DNA from: Erythrobacter sp.
Lineage (GTDB): Bacteria; Pseudomonadota; Alphaproteobacteria; Sphingomonadales; Sphingomonadaceae
Direction: 5' to 3'
Length of the DNA stretch: 53,851 nucleotides
Assembly (NCBI GenBank): GCA_030148605.1
Contig: JASBTD010000006.1
Span: 1-53,851 of the forward strand
How positions within the stretch are numbered: the stretch's first letter is position 1; every line of letters begins with the position of its first letter. The translations under genes were made by a program, and so were the position numbers. The notes under the pieces were generated by a model that did not search any database, had not been told where the DNA came from, and saw only the letters and a list, made by a program, of their open reading frames with translations. Positions 42,498 to 51,403 of the stretch are shown piece by piece.

Positions 42498-43630
42498 GCC
42501 AGGCATTCGAAAACGCGCTGAAGCTGATCGCTGCTGAAAGCGTAACGCCTGCAACAGGCGAGGTCTTTGACGTGCTCGAAGCCATGCTCGCGCCGCTTGG
42601 CTTTGACGTGCATCGCTTCACGCGCGGCGACGGCGAAGATGGCAGCGACGAAGCGCCGGTAGAGAACCTGTTCGCGATCCGGCGCGGGCCCGAAGGCTCG
42701 AAACATTTCGCCTTCGCCGGGCATCTGGATGTCGTGCCACCGGGTGAAGGGTGGGCCAGCGCGCCGTTTCAACCGGAAGTGCGCGGCGAGCTGCTCTACG
42801 GGCGCGGCGCGGTCGACATGAAAGGCGCGATCGCTTGCATGGTCGCCGCGGTTGCCGAAGTGCCGGCGGATGCCGGGACCATCAGTTTCATCATCACTGG
42901 CGATGAAGAAGGCCCTGCGCTGCACGGCACCCGCGCCTTGATCGATTACATGCAGGCTGAAGGCATCCAGCCGGACCTGTGCCTGGTTGGTGAGCCGACC
43001 AGCGTCAACCAGCTGGGCGATATGATGAAGATCGGGCGGCGCGGCTCAGTCAATATCTGGCTGGAAGTCGACGGCACGCAAGGCCATGTCGCTTACCCGC
43101 ATCTGGCGGACAATCCGGTGCCGCGCATGGTCGCAATGCTGAGCGATCTCAATAATCTGCACCTCGATGACGGGACAGATTGGTTCCAGCCATCGAACCT
43201 TGAGATTACCGAGATCGACATTGCCAACCGCGCGCATAATGTGATCCCGGCGAAGGCCAAGGCGCGCATTTCGATCCGTTTCAATGACCAGCATTCAGGC
43301 GCATCGCTGTCACGCCAAGTGGTCGAAATCGCGGAAAAGCACGGCGGCGTGGCGCGCCCGGTGATTTCTGGCGAGCCATTCCTCACCCCGCCCGGAGAAT
43401 TCTCGCAGATTATCTCTGATGCGGTTGAAGCGGAGACTGGCCTCAAACCCGAAGCTTCGACCACTGGCGGCACGTCTGACGCGCGGTTCCTGCGCGCTGT
43501 GTGCCCGGTGATCGAGTTCGGCCTGTGCAATGCGACGATGCACAAGCGCGACGAAGCAGTGGCTGTGGCCGATCTCGACAGCTTGGCACGCATCTATAGC
43601 CGCATTGCATCGGCAGCGCTCAACAGTTGA
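42494..43630 (+). CDS. dapE: succinyl-diaminopimelate desuccinylase
   Basis: The 378-residue M20 metalloenzyme has the first zinc ligand in FAGHLDVVPPGEGW, the bridging Asp in GRGAVDMKG, and the general base and ligand Glu pair in TGDEEGPA. NATMHKRDEAV near the C-terminus holds the last ligand His. It releases diaminopimelate and succinate in the lysine/peptidoglycan pathway, as does dapB in this window. ATGA overlaps the nuclease stop. Confidence 0.95.
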   Translation: MSQAFENALKLIAAESVTPATGEVFDVLEAMLAPLGFDVHRFTRGDGEDGSDEAPVENLFAIRRGPEGSKHFAFAGHLDVVPPGEGWASAPFQPEVRGELLYGRGAVDMKGAIACMVAAVAEVPADAGTISFIITGDEEGPALHGTRALIDYMQAEGIQPDLCLVGEPTSVNQLGDMMKIGRRGSVNIWLEVDGTQGHVAYPHLADNPVPRMVAMLSDLNNLHLDDGTDWFQPSNLEITEIDIANRAHNVIPAKAKARISIRFNDQHSGASLSRQVVEIAEKHGGVARPVISGEPFLTPPGEFSQIISDAVEAETGLKPEASTTGGTSDARFLRAVCPVIEFGLCNATMHKRDEAVAVADLDSLARIYSRIASAALNS

Positions 43631-43640
43631 CTGTTCATCG

Positions 43641-43720
43641 CGTCATTGCGAGCGTAGCGAAGCAATCCAGACAAAGGTTCGATGGATCGCCGCGTCGCCA
43701 GATGGCTCCTCGCGATGACG
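43641..43720. repeat. dispersed intergenic repeat, type 2 (CGTCATTGCGAG)
   Basis: CGTCATTGCGAGCGTAGCGA begins the unit, and CGCGATGACG at 43711-43720 closes it as the inverted partner. The internal AGCAATCCAG and TGGATCGCCGCGTCGCCA words are familiar from repeats scattered in alphaproteobacterial genomes. It lies between dapE and the symporter gene. Confidence 0.8.
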
Positions 43721-43745
43721 AATTAGACAGGGAAGCGAGAAGAAT

Positions 43746-44981
43746 ATGAAAGCCTGGTTTGCAATTCCATTGTGGCAACGCGTTATCGGCGCATTGATTC
43801 TGGGTATCCTGACCGGGTGGTTGTGGGGGCCGGGTGCGGAAAGCATCAAGATCATCGGCGATGTTTTCGTTGCCTTCATCAAGATGCTGGTCGTCCCGCT
43901 GATTTTCTTCAGCCTTGTGGCAGGCGTGGCCAGCATCGGCGATCTGCGCAAGTTGGGCAGTGTTGGCTGGCGCGCGCTTCTCCTGTTTGTCGTGACTGGC
44001 CAGATGGCGGTGTGGCTTGGCCTGGGACTTGGAACTTTCGTCCAGCCAGGGGCGGGCGTAGACACCTCGGCGATCGAGATGGGCGCTGTGCCTCAGCCCA
44101 ATGACACGACCTGGCGCGAGATGGTGCTGGGCATGGTCCCGCAAAGCCCGGTGCAAGTGATGGCAGATGTCAACGTGCTGCCGCTGATCATCTTTTCGCT
44201 GCTGCTTGGCATCGGCATATTGATGGCGAAGGAAGACGGCGAACCGGTTCAGCGCATTTTCGATTCGGGCGCAGTGATCATGCAGAAAGTCACCATGGTG
44301 GTGATGGAACTCACCCCGTTCGGTGTCTTCGCGTTGATGGCATGGGTGGCCGGCACGCTGGGGCTTGATGCGCTGGGCGCGCTCGGCAAGCTGGTGTTCC
44401 TGAACTACCTTGGCTGCTTGCTGATCATCGGTGTGATCTATTCCTCGATGATCAAGTTCATCGCGCGCTTGCCAGTGGTGGATTTCTTCCGCGGCATTAT
44501 CGACGCCATCGCGGTCAGCTATTCAACCGCAAGCTCGAACGCGACGCTGCCGGTTACGCTGCGCTGCGCAGAGCGCAACCTCGGCATCAGCAATTCGGTG
44601 GCCAGTTTCGTGATCTCGCTCGGTGCCACGATCAACATGAATGGCACTGCGATGTATCTCGGCCTGGCGACTCTGTTCGGCGCGCAGATCTTTGGCGTCG
44701 ATCTTAGCTGGGGCGATTATTTCCTGATCTCGATCCTCGGCACGCTCGGTGCGATTGGCGCGGCCGGTATTCCAGGTGCAGGGCTGATCATGATGGCGCT
44801 GGTGTTCGGCGCGGTTGGCGTGCCGCTGGAAACCATCGCGTTCGTAGCGGGTGTCGACCGGATCATGGACATGATGCGCACGACCACCAATGTCAGCGGT
44901 GACGCAGCGGTGGCGACCACTGTTGCAGCGCTGACAAACGAGATCGACCGGGCCGAAATGATCAGCGCGGACGATGTCTGA
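43746..44981 (+). CDS. dicarboxylate/amino acid:cation symporter (DAACS family)
   Basis: The 411-residue membrane protein has eight or so membrane segments. It carries the family motifs AVSYSTASSNATLPVTLRCA (re-entrant hairpin 1 serine-rich motif) and ATINMNGTAMYLG (the NMDGT sodium-site motif with Asn for Asp). GIPGAGLIMMAL and MDMMRTTTNVSGDAAVATTV follow. It takes up dicarboxylates or acidic amino acids with Na+ or H+. GAAGCGAGAAGA precedes the ATG. The Asn in NMNGT may alter cation coupling, but related bacterial proteins show it too. Confidence 0.92.
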   Translation: MKAWFAIPLWQRVIGALILGILTGWLWGPGAESIKIIGDVFVAFIKMLVVPLIFFSLVAGVASIGDLRKLGSVGWRALLLFVVTGQMAVWLGLGLGTFVQPGAGVDTSAIEMGAVPQPNDTTWREMVLGMVPQSPVQVMADVNVLPLIIFSLLLGIGILMAKEDGEPVQRIFDSGAVIMQKVTMVVMELTPFGVFALMAWVAGTLGLDALGALGKLVFLNYLGCLLIIGVIYSSMIKFIARLPVVDFFRGIIDAIAVSYSTASSNATLPVTLRCAERNLGISNSVASFVISLGATINMNGTAMYLGLATLFGAQIFGVDLSWGDYFLISILGTLGAIGAAGIPGAGLIMMALVFGAVGVPLETIAFVAGVDRIMDMMRTTTNVSGDAAVATTVAALTNEIDRAEMISADDV

Positions 44982-44999
44982 AGCCTGGGCAGGGCCGGG

Positions 45000-45458
45000 C
45001 TAGTCTTCCGGCGTTGACTCCGCTTCCTCGGTCTTGACCTCTTCAGTCGCCTCCGCGGAAGGCATCTGATCCTTGCGGCAATTGCGCGTGCAGACAGCGC
45101 CCGCCGCCGGATTCAGCCTGCCGCTGACGCGGATCGTCGCACCGTTTCTGAGCGTATAGGCGGGCGCATCGGTTCCTTCCAAAGCGTCGCCTTCGGGCAG
45201 CGCTTGTGTCTGGAGTTGTGACTGGGCTTGCGGAGACTGCCTTCGGGGAACACCGCGCGGCTGCACTCTGATCGCGCTGCCGGACCGCCGCATTGCTCCG
45301 GATATGGCGGAGCCCAGCCCTCTTGCAGCGCGCGCCTGAGGCGCGCCGGTGCCAGTCGTGATAATTGCGGTTTCAGCTGCGGCTTGTGCAGCAGCTGGCG
45401 CGGAGATCCCGGCTGAAGCTGCAGCAGCTGCCAGCGCGATCAAAATGCGCGCGCTCAC
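45000..45458 (-). CDS. secreted protein of unknown function
   Basis: The 152-residue protein has an alanine-rich signal peptide of about 24 residues ending APAAA before Gln. The mature part is Gln/Ala-rich and unstructured-looking up to a short ordered stretch (AYTLRNGATIRVSGRLNPAA). Two Cys (CTRNC) follow, then an acidic tail (ATEEVKTEEAESTPED). No family is recognised. Its ATG overlaps the stop of the DUF6491-like lipoprotein, so both are likely made together. Confidence 0.7.
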   Translation of the reverse strand: MSARILIALAAAAASAGISAPAAAQAAAETAIITTGTGAPQARAARGLGSAISGAMRRSGSAIRVQPRGVPRRQSPQAQSQLQTQALPEGDALEGTDAPAYTLRNGATIRVSGRLNPAAGAVCTRNCRKDQMPSAEATEEVKTEEAESTPED

Positions 45459-45856
45459 TCTTGCTCGTCCTCGACATATTCGACCGGGATAAAGTCACCC
45501 AATCCGCAACCAGCGCCGCGGCGCAGGTCTCCGCCCACGGTTTCCAGCACATAGATAATGTCCGTGTTGCACAGGCGCGAAAGCGAGGTTTCGTAAGTGA
45601 AAGCCTCTTCGAAACCCAGCCTCGGGCATTTGGCGGGCAAGGTGTTGCGATAGACCTTTCCACCATTCATCTCGAAGTCGATCGTGCGGTCATCGTGCAC
45701 TCTGGATGTGCGGATCCGGGTGATAGAGATGCAGCTTTCCGCTTCCCCTGCCACGCGGACCGGTGGGCCGTCGGTTACGAATTCCTCATCGGATTGGACC
45801 GGTGCGCAAGCGAGTGCCAGAAACGGCAAGCCGATCATCAGATATGTACGGGTCAT
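45455..45856 (-). CDS. DUF6491-like lipoprotein
   Basis: Starting at ATG 45856 the protein has 133 residues with the lipobox LALAC in its first 18. The core reads SCISITRIRTSRVHDDRTID, then FEMNGGKVYRNTLPAKCPRL, and GCGLGDFIPVEY at the end. This is the pattern I associate with DUF6491, an envelope family of unknown role. An upstream in-frame extension to 45955 has no ribosome site. It is followed in a coupled way by a small secreted protein. Confidence 0.7.
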   Translation of the reverse strand: MTRTYLMIGLPFLALACAPVQSDEEFVTDGPPVRVAGEAESCISITRIRTSRVHDDRTIDFEMNGGKVYRNTLPAKCPRLGFEEAFTYETSLSRLCNTDIIYVLETVGGDLRRGAGCGLGDFIPVEYVEDEQE

Positions 45857-45894
45857 GGCAATATTCCTCTCACACTCCCGCTCCGCGTCAGGCG

Positions 45895-46560
45895 TCAGCT
45901 CTTGGTTTTGCCCCTCGATGCCGGCACTTGTAGCACTTTTTTGCGGAAACTGCACAGGTCAACCACCGGGCAGCGCCAGCACTCAGGCGTGCGTGCCTTG
46001 CAAATATAGCGGCCATGCAGGATCAGCCAGTGGTGCGCATGCAGGCGAAACGGCCCGGGCACGCGCTTTTCCAGCTTGGCTTCGACCTGCTCGGGCGTCT
46101 TGCCCTTGGCTAGGCCGGTGCGGTTGCCAACGCGCAGGATATGCGTGTCGACTGCGAAAGTTTCCTGTTTGAACCAGCAGTTGAGGACTACATTCGCTGT
46201 CTTGCGGCCTACGCCGGGTAGCCGCACCAAGTCTTCGCGCGTGTCAGGCACCTCTCCGCCATATTCATCGATCAGCAGCCGGGACAGCGCGATCACGTTC
46301 TTCGCCTTGGAGTTGAACAGGCCGATTGTCTTGATGTGCTCGATCAGGCCGTCCAGGCCCAGATCCAGCATTTGCTCAGGCGTTTTGACTTTCGCAAACA
46401 GCGCGCGCGTTGCCTTGTTCACCCCGACATCGGTCGCCTGCGCGGACAGCGCGACCGCCACCACCAGCTGATAGGCGTTGCCATATTCCAGCTCGGTCTC
46501 GGGCTCGGGGTTGTCCTCGGCCAAGCGGCGGAAGAATTCGAAGATCTGGTCCTTGGTCAT
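45895..46560 (-). CDS. nth: endonuclease III
   Basis: The 221-residue DNA glycosylase has the helix-hairpin-helix LPGVGRKTANVVL, with the catalytic Lys, and the catalytic Asp in AVDTHILRVGNR. The 4Fe-4S cluster loop Cys-x6-Cys-x2-Cys-x5-Cys is in CKARTPECWRCPVVDLC. It removes oxidised pyrimidines and cuts the abasic site. It ends upstream of the DUF6491-like gene and begins 4 bases after the ZIP-like gene stop. Confidence 0.97.
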   Translation of the reverse strand: MTKDQIFEFFRRLAEDNPEPETELEYGNAYQLVVAVALSAQATDVGVNKATRALFAKVKTPEQMLDLGLDGLIEHIKTIGLFNSKAKNVIALSRLLIDEYGGEVPDTREDLVRLPGVGRKTANVVLNCWFKQETFAVDTHILRVGNRTGLAKGKTPEQVEAKLEKRVPGPFRLHAHHWLILHGRYICKARTPECWRCPVVDLCSFRKKVLQVPASRGKTKS

Positions 46561-46564
46561 GGGT

Positions 46565-47284
46565 TTAGCTCGTCAATCCTGATCCGACCAATGCCACCAT
46601 GAAGCCAATTACGGCACCCATCGCCGGAGACCAGTCCCCCGGTTCCTTTGCCTCAGGCGCGATGTCTTCAAACACCAGGTACAGGATTCCGCCGCCAAAA
46701 AATGTCATCAAGGTGCCTAGTGCCGCATCGTCGAACGAAAAGGCGAGATACCCCATATAGGCAGCTGCGGGCCCAACAAGCACACACAGCGACATCAGCT
46801 GCAGAATATGCGCGCGGATAAAACCCGCGTGGCTTTTGCGCACTTCGCGATAGGCGTTGAAACCTTCAGGCAGGTTCTGCGCCGTCATCACAGCGGTCAG
46901 GAAAATGGCCAGAGGAAAGTCCTGCGAAATCACCGCGCCGACAACGATCGCTTCAGGGATGAAGTCTAGATTCAGTGCAACAAGCTGGCTTGCCGGCGTG
47001 CCTGAACGTTGCAAGGCGCGGTCGACCAGCATGGCGACACCGCCGCCTGCTAGAAAGGTCAGCGCGGCAAGCCACAAGGGCTGTGTTTCGAGCCCGTGCG
47101 GCACCAGTAACAGTCCCACGGCACCGATCAGCGCACCTCCACCGAAGGCGATGATGCCGTTCTTCCATTTTACGCTAAGCCATCCGCCTGCGGCCTCATC
47201 CAGATGCGCGAGAACGGCACCGGAAAACGCGCTGACCCCCGCTAGTCCGGTTAGTAATAGCGCCCAGAAAAGTGCCGGTTCCAA
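46565..47284 (-). CDS. ZIP-family-like membrane transporter
   Basis: The 239-residue protein has about eight membrane segments in the ZIP arrangement. The usual helix IV motif HNxPEG is present in altered form as NLDFIPEAIVVGAV, and the helix V motif as QNLPEGFNAYRE. The central metal-site His of helix IV is thus replaced by Asp (or shifted), while both Glu residues remain. Metal transport is plausible but its specificity may differ from zinc. The gene lies between dapB and nth in one leftward run. Confidence 0.72.
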   Translation of the reverse strand: MEPALFWALLLTGLAGVSAFSGAVLAHLDEAAGGWLSVKWKNGIIAFGGGALIGAVGLLLVPHGLETQPLWLAALTFLAGGGVAMLVDRALQRSGTPASQLVALNLDFIPEAIVVGAVISQDFPLAIFLTAVMTAQNLPEGFNAYREVRKSHAGFIRAHILQLMSLCVLVGPAAAYMGYLAFSFDDAALGTLMTFFGGGILYLVFEDIAPEAKEPGDWSPAMGAVIGFMVALVGSGLTS

Positions 47285-47325
47285 GCTATCCTGGCCTTAT
47301 TGACATGTGACGTGATGCTGATGCG

Positions 47326-48054
47326 TCAAAGCCCTAGCACCTGCGCCATGGTGTAACGTCCCGGCTGCCTGCCGATCAGCCATTCTGCCGCCTTCACTGC
47401 GCCGTTGGCAAAGATCATCCGGTTTTCGGCCAGGTGCGAGAGCGTGATTCGTTCTTCGCTTCCGGCAAAGATCACGCTGTGATCGCCTGCGACTGTGCCG
47501 CCGCGCAGCGCAGCAAAGCCGATCGCGCCATCTGCCCGCGCGCCGGTATGCCCATCGCGCCCGCTTTCGCTATGGCTCGCAAGGTCTATCCCGCGCCCTT
47601 CGGCAGCTGCTTCGCCGAGCAATTTGGCGGTGCCAGACGGTGCATCCACCTTCATCCGGTGGTGCATTTCGACGATTTCGATATCCCAGTCCGTTCCTAG
47701 CTTGCTCGCCGCTTCGCGGACCAGATGCGCCAGCAGCGTCACACCGAGCGATGTGTTTCCGGTTTGCAGGATCGCCACCGCGCGCGCGGCATTGTCGATT
47801 GCTGTGTGGTGCGTATTGGTCAGGCCGGTCGTACCGATAATGATCGGAACACCAGCGCCGATGGCCGCGTGCAGATTGTTTTCCAATGCGGAGGGAGCGG
47901 AAAAGTCTATCAACACATCGCTGCGATCGGCCAGCTGCGCTACATCGTCACCGGCGTCCACCCCGCCTGCCACTTGATGGCCAGCTTCGGCGATTGCTGC
48001 GGCAAGCGCCTGCCCCATGCGCCCCTTGTGTCCTATGATTCCGAATTGTGCCAT
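47326..48054 (-). CDS. dapB: 4-hydroxy-tetrahydrodipicolinate reductase
   Basis: Starting at ATG 48054 the protein has 242 residues, beginning MAQFGIIGHKGRMGQALAAA, with the NAD(P) glycine-rich loop. IGTTGLTNTHH, IEIVEMHHRMKVDAPSGTA and the Lys-x3-Asp pattern in it are the DapB active site. It makes tetrahydrodipicolinate for lysine and peptidoglycan. An 8-codon upstream extension is possible but less likely. Confidence 0.95.
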   Translation of the reverse strand: MAQFGIIGHKGRMGQALAAAIAEAGHQVAGGVDAGDDVAQLADRSDVLIDFSAPSALENNLHAAIGAGVPIIIGTTGLTNTHHTAIDNAARAVAILQTGNTSLGVTLLAHLVREAASKLGTDWDIEIVEMHHRMKVDAPSGTAKLLGEAAAEGRGIDLASHSESGRDGHTGARADGAIGFAALRGGTVAGDHSVIFAGSEERITLSHLAENRMIFANGAVKAAEWLIGRQPGRYTMAQVLGL

Positions 48055-48072
48055 AATTGCCCTCAAGCAAGC

Positions 48073-48163
48073 CGTCACCCTGAACTCGTTTCAGGGTCCA
48101 TTTCCCATTTGCGATGTGTGCTCTGTGGGGCAGGATGGATGCTGAAACAAGTTCAGCATGACG
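48073..48163. repeat. dispersed palindromic repeat, type 3 (CGTCACCCTGAAC)
   Basis: CGTCACCCTGAACTCGTTTC and on to 48101 forms an imperfect inverted repeat with 48135-48163 (ATGGATGCTGAAACAAGTTC and on), with a 33-base spacer. It is a long hairpin unit of the kind scattered between genes in sphingomonads. The sirtuin start is 12 bases downstream. Confidence 0.8.
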
Positions 48164-48174
48164 AGAAAGAGAAA

Positions 48175-48873
48175 ATGGGCAAGAAACGAAACATCGTCAT
48201 TCTCACCGGCGCGGGAATCAGCGCGGAAAGCGGGATCGATACTTTCCGTGATGCAGGCGGCTTGTGGGAACAGCACAGGGTGGAAGACGTCGCCACGCCA
48301 GAAGGTTTCGCGCGCGACCCCGATCTTGTCCTTGGCTTTTACGATATGCGGCGCGAAGCGCTGAGCAAGGTTCAGCCCAATGCCGCGCATGAAGCGCTGG
48401 CTCGGCTTGACGAGGGATGGGGCGGGGATCTGCTGATCGTGACGCAGAATGTCGATGATCTGCACGAACGCGGCGGAGCCAAGCGGGTTCTGCATATGCA
48501 TGGCGAATTGAAGAGCGCGCTATGCCTCTCATGCGAAATGCGCTCGCCGTGGGATGCGCCGATGTCGGGCAGACCGCCGTGCCCGATCTGCCGGGCGCCT
48601 TCGCTGCGCCCCGACGTCGTGTGGTTTGGCGAGATGCCTTACCAGATGGAACGGATCTATGCCGCGCTGCGCAGCGCAGACCTGTTTGTCAGCATCGGCA
48701 CATCAGGCGCGGTTTATCCTGCGGCGGGCTTTGTGCGCGACGCGCGCGACCTGGGCGTGCACACGCTCGAGCTCAACCTCGAACGGAGCGAAGGATCGCA
48801 CTGGTTTCACGAATCGCGCCAGGGGCCGGCAGGCGAGCTCGTGCCTGCTTGGGTGGATGAGATGCTGGGTTAG
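48175..48873 (+). CDS. cobB: NAD-dependent protein deacylase, sirtuin class
   Basis: Starting at ATG 48175 the protein has 232 residues. It has GAGISAESGIDTFRD, the TQNVDDLHERGG and catalytic HMHGE motifs, and a zinc ribbon with four cysteines (CLSCEM and CPICRA). VVWFGEMPYQM follows, with GTSGAVYPAAGF. The class-III-type Tyr/Arg pair is present in the FYDMRREAL segment, so desuccinylation as well as deacetylation is possible. The frame is open far upstream, but that part crosses dapB and a repeat. Confidence 0.94.
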   Translation: MGKKRNIVILTGAGISAESGIDTFRDAGGLWEQHRVEDVATPEGFARDPDLVLGFYDMRREALSKVQPNAAHEALARLDEGWGGDLLIVTQNVDDLHERGGAKRVLHMHGELKSALCLSCEMRSPWDAPMSGRPPCPICRAPSLRPDVVWFGEMPYQMERIYAALRSADLFVSIGTSGAVYPAAGFVRDARDLGVHTLELNLERSEGSHWFHESRQGPAGELVPAWVDEMLG

Positions 48874-49007
48874 CAGCAAAGCAAGGTGCGCACCGATTGA
48901 GCTTTACGCAAACCGAAAATGCGGCGAAGGTATGCTTTGAGCGCGCGCATTCGCCTGATTGACCGGACAAATCCGGCAGGGCTGCCCGCGTCCGGGGAGA
49001 GAAATTG

Positions 49008-50528
49008 ATGGCGCAAGCGTCGGTGCAGGCACCGCCACAGGCTCAGGCCGCATCCGAGGGTTTTGGCACACCGGGCTACCGCGCCTATGTGCTTGGCGCG
49101 CTGCTGGTGGTCTACATCTTCAATTTCATTGACCGGACCATCGTCAATATCCTGACTGAGCCGATCAAGCTCAGCTTCGGCCTTGAAGACTGGCAAATGG
49201 GCTTGCTTGGCGGCCCTGCCTTTGCGGTGCTCTATACGTTTCTCGGCATACCAATCGCGCGCGGGGCAGAGCGATACAACCGGGTGATCATCATCGCACT
49301 GGCGGTGGCTGTGTGGAGCCTGTTCACCGCATTATGCGGCTTTGCGACATCATTCCTGATGCTGTTCCTGTTCCGCGTGGGGGTGAGCATCGGCGAGGCG
49401 GGTTGCACGCCGCCGGCACAATCGCTGATCGCAGACTATTTCAAGCCTTCCAAACGCGCCACCGCTGTGTCGATCTACGCGCTGGGCGTGCCGCTGGGCG
49501 GGATGCTGGCTTCTATCTTCGGCGGGCAGCTGGCCGGGCTGGACGGGGCGGAATTCGGCGCATGGGTAGAGGCGATGGGGATAGGCTTCCTGTTTGGCAG
49601 CCTCGATTGGTCGCAGGTAGAGGGCTGGCGCATTGCTTTCATCGTTGTCGGTGTGCCAGGCGTTCTGCTTGCGCTCGTCGTGTGGCGCACGATCTCAGAG
49701 CCGCCGCGCGGCTACACCGATCCGGCGGCGCTGCAAGGGCTAGAAAAAGCCAGCTTTGGCGAGGCTCTGGCCGTGCTGAAGACTAAGCCCGCCTATTGGC
49801 ACGTGGTGACCGGCGCGATGCTGGCATCCTTCGTCGGTTACGGGGTGGGGCAATTCACGACATCATTCCTGATCCGCACGCATGGCCTGTCGATCGAAGA
49901 CGCGTCGCTGCTGTTCGGGATTATCCTGGGCGTGATGGCCGCGATCGGCGTGTTTGCCTCTGGCTGGCTGGCCGACAAGATGGCGCAGCGGCATCCCAAT
50001 GCGCTTTCGTGGTTGCCTGCGGTGGGGATGGGGCTGTCTGTGCCATTCTACGCTTTCGGCTTCCTTGCCGACAGCCTGTGGCTGGCCATGCCCGCGCTGA
50101 TGATTGCCGCGATGATCCACTATTTCTACCTGGGGCCTATGTATGCAGTGTCAGGCGGCGTGGTCGACAGCCGGATGCGCGCGACAGCCGTGGCAATCAC
50201 GCTGTTTGTCGTGAATCTGCTGGGATACGGGCTTGGCCCGCCATTGATCGGGATCCTCTCGACCTTCCTCAAGACTGTGTTCCTTGAAGGGTACGGCCTC
50301 GGCCTGACACTTGAAGCGTGCCAGCCGCTGATCACGCTTGCACCCGATGCGAAGGCAGCATTGGCGGGGGCTGACCTGCAAAACCTTACGGCTTGCAGCG
50401 ATGCCGAAGCGCGCGGCTTGCAATGGTCGATCGTGATCTTCATCTGCGGCTATGGCTGGGCGGCGCTGCATTACTTGCTGGCGGGCCGCACTCTGCAGCG
50501 TGATATGGTGGCGAATAGCGCGGGCTAG
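49008..50528 (+). CDS. spinster-type MFS transporter
   Basis: Starting at ATG 49008, with GGGGAGA before it, the protein has 506 residues and 12 membrane segments. FNFIDRTIVNILTEPIKLSF with GLEDWQMGLLGG is the start of the Spinster/Spns-like branch. GAERYNRVIIIALAVAVWSL and AGCTPPAQSLIADYFKPSKR follow. The sequence before the first helix is Gln/Ala-rich. The substrate is unknown; relatives carry lipids, sugars or aromatic compounds. It is convergent with moeB with one base between stops. Confidence 0.87.
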   Translation: MAQASVQAPPQAQAASEGFGTPGYRAYVLGALLVVYIFNFIDRTIVNILTEPIKLSFGLEDWQMGLLGGPAFAVLYTFLGIPIARGAERYNRVIIIALAVAVWSLFTALCGFATSFLMLFLFRVGVSIGEAGCTPPAQSLIADYFKPSKRATAVSIYALGVPLGGMLASIFGGQLAGLDGAEFGAWVEAMGIGFLFGSLDWSQVEGWRIAFIVVGVPGVLLALVVWRTISEPPRGYTDPAALQGLEKASFGEALAVLKTKPAYWHVVTGAMLASFVGYGVGQFTTSFLIRTHGLSIEDASLLFGIILGVMAAIGVFASGWLADKMAQRHPNALSWLPAVGMGLSVPFYAFGFLADSLWLAMPALMIAAMIHYFYLGPMYAVSGGVVDSRMRATAVAITLFVVNLLGYGLGPPLIGILSTFLKTVFLEGYGLGLTLEACQPLITLAPDAKAALAGADLQNLTACSDAEARGLQWSIVIFICGYGWAALHYLLAGRTLQRDMVANSAG

Positions 50529-50529
50529 T

Positions 50530-51306
50530 TCAGGCGCGACAGGTCTTGCAGTCCGGATCCTTCGCGATTGTCAGCGTCCGCATGCCGGGCTTCATCCCGT
50601 CCAGAATATGGAGCTTGCCAAACTGCGGATCGCCAAATGCGCTTACGCCTTCTAGCAGCACGCGCACGGCCTGCATCGCGCCGAAGGTGCCGGCCCATCC
50701 CGCCATCGCGCCCAGCATGCCGTCTTCCGCGCAAGTGTCGCAGTCTTCCGCATCGAAAGCATCGCCAACAAAGCAGCGATAGCAGGGTTGATCTGCCATG
50801 TGCCCGGCGAAGGCGCCAATCTGGCCCTGGAAGCGGCCGACTGCAGCTGAAAGCAGCGGCACACCGGCAGCGACACAGGCATCCGACACCGCAAGGCGCG
50901 TCGCGAAATTGTCCGTTCCGTCCAGCACCAGGTCCGCGCCGGAAACAAGCGCAGAGGCATTGCCCGGCGTGATCCGCGCGTCGCTGATGTCGACATTGAG
51001 CGCTTCGTCAAAATTGGCCAGCCAGCGACGCGCGCTGGTGGCCTTGCCATGGCCCACATCGCGGGTGGTGAAGATTGTCTGGCGCTGCAAGTTGCTGGCA
51101 TCGACAACATCATCATCGACCAGAGTGAAGCGCCCGATTCCCGCGGCGGCGAGATATTGCAAGGCAGGCGAACCGATCCCGCCAAGGCCGACCATCACCA
51201 CATGCTTTTGCGCCAGTGCAACCTGGCCCGCGCCGCCAATCTCAGGCAGCACGATATGGCGCGCAAAACGGTCCAGTCGCTGTGGAGAAAGCGGTGAAGC
51301 ACTCAT
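50530..51306 (-). CDS. moeB: MoeB/ThiF/HesA-family adenylyltransferase
   Basis: The 258-residue E1-like protein has the nucleotide loop GLGGIGS at 40-46 and the Asp/Arg residues of the adenylation site in DDDVVDASNLQRQ. ATSARRWL, VLDGTDNFATRLAVSDAC and two CxxC zinc pairs (CYRC and CKTC) follow. It activates the C-terminus of a small sulfur carrier such as MoaD or ThiS. No rhodanese domain is present. The carrier is not in the window, so molybdopterin versus thiamine synthesis stays open. Its upstream region carries the phased CTGT array. Confidence 0.9.
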   Translation of the reverse strand: MSASPLSPQRLDRFARHIVLPEIGGAGQVALAQKHVVMVGLGGIGSPALQYLAAAGIGRFTLVDDDVVDASNLQRQTIFTTRDVGHGKATSARRWLANFDEALNVDISDARITPGNASALVSGADLVLDGTDNFATRLAVSDACVAAGVPLLSAAVGRFQGQIGAFAGHMADQPCYRCFVGDAFDAEDCDTCAEDGMLGAMAGWAGTFGAMQAVRVLLEGVSAFGDPQFGKLHILDGMKPGMRTLTIAKDPDCKTCRA

Positions 51307-51314
51307 GGGACAAG

Positions 51315-51390
51315 CTGTTTACAGCCTGTGCACTGCCTGTCGATAGAGCTGTGCATAGCTCTGTCGATCAGTCTGTACGCTGTGTGTTGA
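51315..51390 (+). repeat. phased array of CTGT units, possible low-affinity DnaA sites
   Basis: CTGT occurs at 51315, 51326, 51337, 51349, 51361, 51373 and 51380, so the first six are spaced 11, 11, 12, 12 and 12 bases. The nine-base units include TGTCGATAG, TGTGCATAG and TGTCGATCA, each matching the reverse DnaA box TGTGGATAA in seven of nine positions. The array lies on one face of the helix, between the moeB start and the dnaA stop, next to an AT-rich stretch (51385-51412). Confidence 0.5.
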
Positions 51391-51403
51391 AATTTCGTGC
51401 GAA

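Noticed and set aside
47725..48174. 150-residue N-terminal extension of the sirtuin
   Set aside because: Runs antisense through dapB and a palindromic repeat; sirtuin homology starts right after ATG 48175.
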